A DNA stretch of 8,036 bases from an uncultured Oscillospiraceae bacterium (GTDB lineage Bacteria; Bacillota; Clostridia; Oscillospirales; Acutalibacteraceae), in assembly GCA_910588415.1 (NCBI GenBank), contig CAJUPK010000116.1, positions 1 through 8,036 on the forward strand. The letters run 5' to 3'. The position numbers were made by a program, and so were the translations under genes. A model generated the notes under the pieces. That model saw only the letters and a program-made list of their open reading frames with translations. It was not told where the DNA came from and did not search any database. Below, in pieces: positions 1 through 4,553 of this stretch (within the stretch, counting starts at the first letter, position 1; the number at the start of each line of letters is the position of its first letter).

Positions 1-372
1 GTGACTTGCCGAAGGCAATGTCAAAGTCCGCTATTGGGCACCTTGTGCCCAAGGCGCTGCTCTGCTGGGCGGCGCTCCCTTTGTGGTCTACGGGGCACTG
101 TGTGGGGTGTAAAGCTTTCTGCTTCCCCCTCGCTCTATACAGCGCCGCCTGGTAAGGGCAAGGTCGTGGAGCGCTGCTCCACACCACGCAAGGGGAACCA
201 GTTCCCCTTGACCCCTTTCTTGGCCATCACCTGACCAATAGAGGGCCACAACCTGCTGCCACCCAACTACCCCAGAGTCGCCTAGGTAGGAGTTTTCCGG
301 TACTTTCCGCAGGAAAGGCGACCGCTTCGCGGTCGAGGGAAACTCCGTGACTTGGGCGAAGCCCAACGTCAC
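1..372. repeat. Cluster of small perfect inverted repeats, no gene
   Basis: This stretch has no credible coding region but carries at least seven short inverted repeats. The arms are 6-10/14-18 (loop GAA), 34-41/45-52 (loop CTT), 166-172/176-182 (loop GCT), 189-198/201-210 (loop CA), 303-308/312-317 (loop GCA), 319-325/329-335 (loop TTC) and 352-357/361-366 (loop GAA). The last is extended by GTGAC/GTCAC arms at 347-351 and 368-372. Positions 290-345 form a larger structure in which an outer stem encloses two of these hairpins. Most loops are exactly three bases, which is typical of compact DNA hairpins. The module at 157-189 recurs inverted at 3680-3712. I infer a composite of dispersed intergenic repeats; the window edge may cut it at the left. 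Confidence 0.7.
157..189 (-). repeat. 33-bp hairpin module, inverted orientation
   Basis: This is the reverse-complement counterpart of 3680-3712, centred on GTGGAGC-GCT-GCTCCAC. Its opposite orientation shows that the leftmost repeat field carries the element family on the minus strand. Confidence 0.85.
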
Positions 373-373
373 T

Positions 374-507
374 GGTCCGTGCCGTGTACATGATACCACA
401 AAGATACGGGATGTTTTCTCTGCACTTTTGCGAAGCAAAAGCGAGTGCTGCGCACGAAGAGAGAAAACTCCCTGTACACGGCCACATAGACTATAATATA
501 CCATCCT
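374..507. repeat. Tandem structured repeat, copy 1 (134 bp)
   Basis: This is the first of two nearly identical head-to-tail units. It can fold into one long hairpin. The outer arms GCCGTGTACA (381-390) and TGTACACGGC (473-482) pair perfectly over 10 bp. A one-sided 17-nt bulge (391-407) follows, then GGGA/TCCC and GTTTTCTCT/AGAGAAAAC (408-421 with 460-472, one T bulged at 412). The tip is TTTTGC-GAA-GCAAAA (426-440). GTGC at 445-448 can pair with GCAC at 422-425 or at 452-455, so two inner folds are possible. A linker containing TATAAT (492-497) joins it to copy 2. The unit is visibly richer in A and T than the nearby genes. No reading frame is kept between copies because the periods are 134 and 133. 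Confidence 0.9.
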
Positions 508-640
508 GGTCTGCGCCGTGTACATGATACCACAAAGATACGGGATGTTTTCTCTGCACTTTTGCGAAGCAAAAGCGAGTGCTGCGCACGAAGAGAGAAA
601 ACTCCCCGTACACGGCCACATAGACTATATATACCATCCT
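508..640. repeat. Tandem structured repeat, copy 2 (133 bp)
   Basis: This second unit differs from copy 1 by three substitutions and one deleted base by my reading. Two substitutions lie in the first ten bases, one is at the outer stem edge (CCCTG becomes CCCCG), and the deletion turns TATAATATA into TATATATA in the linker. The long hairpin is kept, with outer arms at 515-523 and 608-616 (9 bp) and the tip stem at 560-565/569-574 with loop GAA. The near identity indicates recent duplication or gene conversion. Confidence 0.9.
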
Positions 641-668
641 GGTCTGCGCCGTGTACATTGTACCATAT
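641..668. repeat. Truncated third copy of the tandem repeat
   Basis: The opening bases GGTCTGCGCCGTGTACAT match the start of copy 2 exactly. The match weakens to TGTACCA against GATACCA and is lost after about 668. No closing GTACACGGC arm is present, so this piece cannot form the hairpin. It is either the scar of a lost third unit or the native target into which the units expanded. Confidence 0.75.
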
Positions 669-762
669 CCGCGGGTAATTGGCAAGCTTTTTTTTGCGGA
701 CACTGCCAAGTACGGCAAGTGTGCTGCCCGCAGCCTTTTTCCGGCCCCTCTGGGGGGCAGGC
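669..762. other. Intergenic tail downstream of the minus-strand gene
   Basis: This stretch has no gene. It contains an eight-T run (688-695) and an imperfect hairpin spanning 696-731 (GCGG/CCGC, ACACT/AGTGT and GCC/GGC, with two one-sided bulges), followed on the plus strand by five Ts (736-740). On the minus strand, where the neighbouring gene would need a terminator, the hairpin is followed by As in the plus-strand sense and so by no U-tract. I therefore do not call a terminator for that gene. Confidence 0.4.
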
Positions 763-1560
763 TCAGCTTAGGCGCGCCTCCACCTTTTTGCCGGTCTGCT
801 TCTTTTTCTTTTCCGGCTTGATCTTTTTGCCAATGAGCTTGCGGGAGAAGCCGCTGATCTTCCCCAGCTCGTCCCCCAGCCTGGGCTGAACTGCCTCAAA
901 GCTCTCCTTGGAAAGCCCGTTGAGAAACACGTAGGTGATGATGGAGCGCAGGTCCATGTCCCCGTTTTTGTACATGTCCTCCAGCAGGGCGCAGAGCTTC
1001 TCCGCGGGCTCGCTGTCCGGATAGCGGCGGATCAGGTCCTCTGCCCGGGGCAGGGCAGAGGCCTTCAGAAAGGCAATATACCGCACCTGGCCATAGGTGA
1101 TCTTCTCCTGGTTCAGCTCCTCCTTCATCTCCGGGAAAATATGCACCAGGCGGTTGATGAAGAATAGGGGGTCCACGTTGCGGTCCTCTCCCTTGGCGCT
1201 TTTCTTGCGCTGCTGCACCATGGCCACCCGCTTGGGTCCCCGCACCACCTCCAAAAAGTCGTTGATGATGCTCTCCGCGTCTGCCCGGTCCCCTGTTTTC
1301 ATGTCAAACAGCCAGGCGGAAAGCTCCCGCCAGTCCCCGGGCTTGCCGTCCTCCGCCAGACTGGCAGAGCGCAGCACAAAGCTCTGGCGCTTGGTGTGGT
1401 ACAGCAGGCTGTAGGCCACCTCTCCTGTGGCAAACACCACGGCCCGGCCGTTTTCATCCTCCAGGGCCTCTGGCTCTTGAAAGCCCTGCTGGGAAAGCTC
1501 TTGGGCCAGGGCTGTCTCTATCAGCTGAAAAGGGGAAAAATCCAAAAAAATCAACTCCAA
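763..1560 (-). CDS. Conserved-looking protein of unknown function
   Basis: I do not recognise a named family. From the TTG at 1560 the protein has 265 residues, is hydrophilic, has no signal peptide or membrane segment, and should be cytoplasmic. It has a mixed N-terminal part, a basic stretch around residues 108-123 (RGPKRVAMVQQRKK), a hydrophobic helix-like block at 130-149 (starting DPLFFINRL), a segment with MYKNGDMDLRSI near 196-207, and a lysine-rich tail at about 242-259. The basic patches would suit nucleic-acid or ribosome contact, but that is inference. The frame stays open to an ATG at 1647, but that start lies upstream of the consensus promoter at 1603-1631 and would not be transcribed from it. 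TTGs at 1560, 1554 and 1545 are the in-frame candidates; the best Shine-Dalgarno (1583-1589) fits none of them. The gene is divergent from ddl. Existence is well supported, function is not. Confidence 0.75.
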   Translation of the reverse strand: MELIFLDFSPFQLIETALAQELSQQGFQEPEALEDENGRAVVFATGEVAYSLLYHTKRQSFVLRSASLAEDGKPGDWRELSAWLFDMKTGDRADAESIINDFLEVVRGPKRVAMVQQRKKSAKGEDRNVDPLFFINRLVHIFPEMKEELNQEKITYGQVRYIAFLKASALPRAEDLIRRYPDSEPAEKLCALLEDMYKNGDMDLRSIITYVFLNGLSKESFEAVQPRLGDELGKISGFSRKLIGKKIKPEKKKKQTGKKVEARLS

Positions 1561-1582
1561 ATCCCAAAGTGCCGTTGTCCGG

Positions 1583-1589
1583 CTCCTCC
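1583..1589 (-). promoter_or_regulatory. Shine-Dalgarno sequence of the minus-strand gene
   Basis: On the minus strand GGAGGAG lies a few bases downstream of the expected transcription start. Seven bases further the in-frame codon is ACG (1575-1573), not a standard start. The nearest in-frame TTG (1560-1558) is 22 bases away. The site supports translation beginning here rather than at the ATG at 1647, but leaves the exact codon open. Confidence 0.55.
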
Positions 1590-1602
1590 GCTTATTACGC
1601 CT

Positions 1603-1631
1603 ATTATACCAACCCCAGGGCGGTTTGTCAA
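1603..1631 (-). promoter_or_regulatory. Consensus sigma-A promoter for the minus-strand gene
   Basis: Read on the minus strand, TTGACA (1631-1626) and TATAAT (1608-1603) are separated by 17 bases, a perfect match to the vegetative consensus. Transcription should start near 1596, inside the long open frame, which argues against its upstream ATG at 1647. Confidence 0.9.
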
Positions 1632-1652
1632 CGAAAAGCCCGCGCAAAACAG

Positions 1653-1681
1653 TTGATAAATCCAGCGGGCTATAGTATAAT
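1653..1681 (+). promoter_or_regulatory. Sigma-A promoter for ddl-murI
   Basis: TTGATA (1653-1658) and TATAAT (1676-1681) are 17 bases apart, with one mismatch to consensus. The expected start is near 1688, giving a leader of about 50 bases to ddl. The two divergent -35 boxes are separated by only 21 bases (1632-1652), so the two genes are transcribed back to back and may share upstream contacts. Confidence 0.9.
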
Positions 1682-1725
1682 AGAATGGAATAGCCTGAGA
1701 AGCCTGTGCTTCATCCTTTAAAAAC

Positions 1726-1732
1726 AAGGGGG
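1726..1732 (+). promoter_or_regulatory. ddl ribosome binding site
   Basis: AAGGGGG lies six bases before the ATG at 1739. It decides the start against the in-frame GTG at 1706, which has no such site and only a short distance to the predicted transcription start. Confidence 0.75.
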
Positions 1733-1738
1733 ATCCCC

Positions 1739-2830
1739 ATGAACGAGAAGCTGAACCTGGCCGTGATTTTTGGCGGCCAGTCCTCGGAACACGAAGTTTC
1801 CCTGATGTCCGCTGCCTCCATCCTGGAAAACCTGGACAGGGAGCGCTATCAGGTTTATACAATCGGCATTACCAAAGACGGCCGCTGGCTGCTGTACAAC
1901 GGCCCTACACAGGGGCTTGCCAGCGGCGCCTGGCTCAAGGATTCTGTGCCGGCCTTCCTCTCTCCAGACCCCACGGTACACGGCCTGGTGGTGATGGAGG
2001 AGGGGGGCTGCCGCACCCTGCGGCTGGACTGCCTTTTCCCGGCCCTGCACGGCAAAAACGGCGAGGACGGGTCCATACAGGGGCTGTTCCAGCTGTCTGG
2101 CATTCCCTATGTGGGGTGCGATGTGCGCAGCTCTGCCATCTGCATGGACAAGGCCGTTACCCACACGCTGCTGTCCGCTGCGGACATCCGCCAGGCCCAC
2201 TACCTGTGGTTTTACACCGACCGCTATGCCGCTGCCCCGGAGGTGGTCCGCAATAAGATCCAGGCCCGGCTGGACTTTCCCGTGTTTGTAAAGCCCGCCA
2301 ACGCCGGTTCCTCGGTGGGGGTGAGCAAGGTGGAGCGCCCGGAGGACCTGGACGCCGCCATACAGAAAGCCGCCCGGGAGGACGGCAAGGTGGTGGTGGA
2401 AGAGGGCATAGCGGGCCAAGAGGTGGAGTGCGCTGTGCTGGGCCTGCGCCCTGGGGCCCAGGCCTCCCTGGTGGGGGAGATCGGCGCCTCTGCCCAGTTC
2501 TACGACTATGACGACAAGTACGTCAACGGTACCAGCCAGCTGTACATTCCGGCCCGGATTGACCCGGCGGTGGCCCAAAAGATCCAGGAGACGGCAGTGC
2601 GGGCCTACCGGATGCTGGGCTGCTCTGGCCTGGCCCGGGTGGACTTTTTTGTGACGGAAAAGGACCAGGAGGTGGTCTTAAACGAGATCAACACCCTGCC
2701 TGGATTCACCTCCATCAGCATGTACCCCAAGCTGTGGATGGCCGGGGGCCTTACCTACAGCCAGCTGCTGGACCGGCTGATCGGCCTGGCCCTGGAGCAG
2801 GCGGGCGCAGAGGCGGCCAGCCATGGATAA
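1739..2830 (+). CDS. ddl: D-alanine--D-alanine ligase
   Basis: This ATP-grasp enzyme joins two D-alanines in the cytoplasm to make the dipeptide that ends the peptidoglycan stem peptide. The 363 residues match the longer, VanA/Ddl-like length class. Visible motifs are GGQSSEHEVS (12-21, with the catalytic Glu17), HGKNGEDGSIQG (104-115), MDK (136-138), FVKPANAGSSVGV (183-195, ATP-grasp lysine and the GSS loop), DYDDKY (256-261), GLARVDFF (297-304) and NEINTLPGFT (315-324, metal and substrate loop). Lys260-Tyr261 is the pattern of D-Ala-D-Ala ligases; the depsipeptide (D-Ala-D-Lac) ligases of Leuconostoc type carry Phe in place of the Tyr. The start is ATG with a strong ribosome binding site; its own promoter is at 1653-1681. 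The stop overlaps the murI start by 8 bp. All key residues appear present. Confidence 0.97.
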   Translation: MNEKLNLAVIFGGQSSEHEVSLMSAASILENLDRERYQVYTIGITKDGRWLLYNGPTQGLASGAWLKDSVPAFLSPDPTVHGLVVMEEGGCRTLRLDCLFPALHGKNGEDGSIQGLFQLSGIPYVGCDVRSSAICMDKAVTHTLLSAADIRQAHYLWFYTDRYAAAPEVVRNKIQARLDFPVFVKPANAGSSVGVSKVERPEDLDAAIQKAAREDGKVVVEEGIAGQEVECAVLGLRPGAQASLVGEIGASAQFYDYDDKYVNGTSQLYIPARIDPAVAQKIQETAVRAYRMLGCSGLARVDFFVTEKDQEVVLNEINTLPGFTSISMYPKLWMAGGLTYSQLLDRLIGLALEQAGAEAASHG

Positions 2831-3629
2831 CCGGCCTATTGGGGTGTTTGACTCTGGCCTGGGAGGGCTGACTGCCGTGAAAGAGCTGGAGCGGGTGCTG
2901 CCCCGGGAGAGCGTGGTCTATTTTGGAGACACAGGCCGGGTCCCCTACGGCACCCGCAGCCGGGAGACCGTGCGCCGCTATGCCCGGCAGGACATGGCCT
3001 TTTTGGCTGCCCACCATGTAAAGGCTGTGCTGGCTGCCTGCGGCACGGTGAGCTCTACGGCTGCGGACATTGGGGCGGGGCTTCCGGTGCCCTACTTTGA
3101 CGTGGTGGGGCCCACGGCCCGGGCAGCTGCCAGCCGCACCCAGAGGGGGATCGTGGGGGTGATTGGCACCAGCGCCACCATTCACAGCGGGGCTTACAGC
3201 CGGGCCCTGCGGGGCCTTTCCCCGGACCTGCAGGTGCTGGCAAAGCCCTGCCCCCTGTTTGTGCCTCTGGTAGAGAGCGGCTTTGTAGAGCCTGGGGACC
3301 CGGTGGCCCGGCTGGCAGCAGAGCGGTACCTGGCCCCCCTGCGGGAGGCGGGGGCCGATGTGCTGATTTTGGGCTGCACCCACTACCCCATTCTCAGCCA
3401 GACCATCGCCCAGGTGATGGGCCCTGGGGTGGCGCTGGTGGACAGCGGCCGGGAGGCGGCCCTGGCCCTGGCAGAGGGGCTGGAGGCAGCCGGGCTGCTG
3501 TGCGGGCCGGATGTGCCCCGGCAGGCCGAGTACTATGTGACAGACGCGCCAGAGGGCTTTGACGCTATCGCGGAGCTGTTTTTGGGCCATACGGTGGACG
3601 CCCGGCAGATCGATATAGAGGCCTATTAG
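2823..3629 (+). CDS. murI: Glutamate racemase
   Basis: This cofactor-independent racemase converts L- to D-glutamate in the cytoplasm for the MurD step of peptidoglycan synthesis. The 268 residues are the usual length. Motifs are FDSGLGGLTAV (9-19, substrate Asp10 and Ser11), GDTGRVPYG (35-43), the first catalytic cysteine Cys73 in AACGTVSSTA, and the second, Cys185, in ILGCTHYPIL (182-191), with His187 following. Both cysteines of the two-base mechanism are present. The residue after Cys73 is Gly where characterised enzymes usually have Asn (CNT), an oddity that may be lineage-specific. The ATG overlaps the end of ddl (ATGGATAA), and only a weak GAGG precedes it, so translation is probably coupled. 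The alternative would be an aspartate/glutamate racemase of other specificity, but the context with ddl favours MurI. Confidence 0.95.
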   Translation: MDNRPIGVFDSGLGGLTAVKELERVLPRESVVYFGDTGRVPYGTRSRETVRRYARQDMAFLAAHHVKAVLAACGTVSSTAADIGAGLPVPYFDVVGPTARAAASRTQRGIVGVIGTSATIHSGAYSRALRGLSPDLQVLAKPCPLFVPLVESGFVEPGDPVARLAAERYLAPLREAGADVLILGCTHYPILSQTIAQVMGPGVALVDSGREAALALAEGLEAAGLLCGPDVPRQAEYYVTDAPEGFDAIAELFLGHTVDARQIDIEAY

Positions 3630-3638
3630 ATGGGCTCC

Positions 3639-3867
3639 TGAGAGCGGAGGTAAAAGTTTCGCCAGTCTTTTCAAAGGCTGCGAGGTGTGGAGCGGCGCTC
3701 CACGGTCTTGCCGGAGGACGCGCCCTGTGCGTCCGAAGGCCATCGACACGCGTCAGCTTTTTTAGCCATTTTCTTTGAAAATGGCTAACTTGGACGTTTC
3801 TGGCGCTGCCGCGCAAGACCTTGGAGGCTTTGCCTCCAAACCTCCACCAGGGGCCTAACGCCCCTGG
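3639..3867. repeat. Five-hairpin intergenic repeat element
   Basis: The 288-bp gap between murI and the DUF1934 gene is filled by five perfect inverted repeats. They are 3687-3693/3697-3703 (loop GGC), 3716-3721/3729-3734 (7-nt loop), 3762-3773/3777-3788 (12 bp, loop TTT), 3821-3828/3832-3839 (8 bp, loop TTT) and 3847-3854/3860-3867 (8 bp, 5-nt loop). None is followed by a U-tract in the way of a standard terminator; a six-T run at 3758-3763 has only a poor stem before it. The opening TGAGAGC plus AAAAGTTTCGCC at fixed spacing recurs at 7969-7993, and 3680-3712 recurs inverted at 157-189 with 29 of 33 bases equal. I infer a dispersed repeat family. No promoter was seen for the next gene, so transcription may run through it. 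Confidence 0.85.
3680..3712 (+). repeat. 33-bp hairpin module, direct orientation
   Basis: Centred on GTGGAGC-GGC-GCTCCAC, this module matches the reverse complement of 157-189 at 29 of 33 positions. The stem is identical and the differences fall in the loop and the flanks. It marks the same element family in both intergenic regions. Confidence 0.85.
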
Positions 3868-3917
3868 ACCGCGCAATTTTGCTCTCACCCCACACTTGCT
3901 GAAGAGGAGGCGGGACC

Positions 3918-4358
3918 ATGCTGAAAGAAAACTACAGCATCAATATCAAAGGCAAGCAGTTTTACGAGGAGGACAAAGGAGAGGTGACCCTTTCCACCAC
4001 CGGGTCTTATAGGGAACAGGGGGACGTGCGTTTTATTGCCTATAAGGAGTACGAGGAGGATGACGCCAGCCGCTTCCACACAGCGGTGCTGAAGGTGGAG
4101 CCCGGCAAGGTGACCATCATCCGGTCCGGGTCCTCCAGCCGGCTGATCTTGGAGGAGGGACAGCGGCACCTGTGCCTGTATGACACGGGCTTTGGCACCA
4201 TGGCTGTGGGCCTGTTTACCAGCGAGCTGAACGCCCAGCTGGGCGAGGCAGGCGGTTCTTTAGAGATCAAATATACCCTGGACATTGACTCCAACCTCTC
4301 CAGCCGCAACGAGCTGCGGATAGAGGTGCGCCCCCTGCCCCCTGTGCCGGGGTTTTAA
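3918..4358 (+). CDS. DUF1934 / YwiB-like beta-barrel protein
   Basis: This is a small cytoplasmic protein (146 residues) of the DUF1934 family, to which B. subtilis YwiB belongs; the fold is a lipocalin-like beta-barrel and no function is established. Supporting segments are the N-terminal strand YSINIKGKQ (6-14), TLSTTGSY (24-31), the VEPGKVTIIRSG stretch (60-71), the family's best-kept block LILEEGQRHLCLYDTGFG (76-93) and GGSLEIKYTLDID (112-124). There is no signal peptide or membrane segment. The ATG is preceded by AGGAGG (3905-3910) at seven bases, a near-ideal site. It sits immediately before argS in the same orientation, as ywiB does in B. subtilis, which supports the family call. Family assignment is from remembered sequence patterns, not a search. 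Confidence 0.85.
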   Translation: MLKENYSINIKGKQFYEEDKGEVTLSTTGSYREQGDVRFIAYKEYEEDDASRFHTAVLKVEPGKVTIIRSGSSSRLILEEGQRHLCLYDTGFGTMAVGLFTSELNAQLGEAGGSLEIKYTLDIDSNLSSRNELRIEVRPLPPVPGF

Positions 4359-4553
4359 GCGGGGCCTGCTTCACAACCAGGCGGGTTCCAGGGGGAACCG
4401 GTCAAAAACCCGTTGCTTTTCAGGCACTTCCCACGGGAAACCGCCCGTTGGGGGTATGGGATATATAAAGAAAAGCGGGCGCCCGCGGGGCGTTAAACAC
4501 AGCCCTGAAACAGACTCTTAGGATATCACGGATACAGAAAGGATTCGATACTC
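4359..4553 (+). other. Leader-like gap before argS with three inverted repeats
   Basis: The 195 bases hold GGTTCC-AGGG-GGAACC (4384-4399), TTCCCACGGGAA (4428-4439) and the 12-base perfect palindrome GCGGGCGCCCGC (4475-4486). An AT-rich TATATAAA at 4462-4469 could be a -10 box, but I find no acceptable -35 at 16-18 bases, so a promoter is not established. No T-box antiterminator or specifier-loop pattern is visible. The gap ends in AAAGGA (4538-4543), ten bases before the argS ATG. Confidence 0.45.

Noticed and set aside
1..234. A 77-residue plus-strand open frame at the left edge
   Set aside because: Composition is Arg/Cys/Pro-rich as expected for random GC-rich DNA, it runs through three hairpins, and there is no upstream context to judge a start.
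492..497. TATAAT in the linker of tandem copy 1 as a promoter
   Set aside because: No TTGACA-like box lies at 16-18 bases, and the second copy has lost the hexamer by a one-base deletion.
88..621. A 177-residue minus-strand open frame across the tandem repeats
   Set aside because: It is built from the two structured repeats read in different frames, has no ribosome binding site, and its sequence follows the hairpin arms. Non-coding structure explains it better.
374..668. CRISPR array
   Set aside because: There are only two full units, each about 134 bp with no separate unique spacers, and no cas genes are present.
696..740. Terminator for the minus-strand gene
   Set aside because: The hairpin is interrupted by bulges, and its T-run lies on the wrong side for minus-strand transcription.
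518..889. A 123-residue plus-strand frame
   Set aside because: It begins inside a repeat unit and runs antisense into the 763-1560 gene, with a phenylalanine run from its lysine-rich tail.
4359..4553. T-box riboswitch before argS
   Set aside because: I found neither the conserved antiterminator core nor a terminator with a U-tract.
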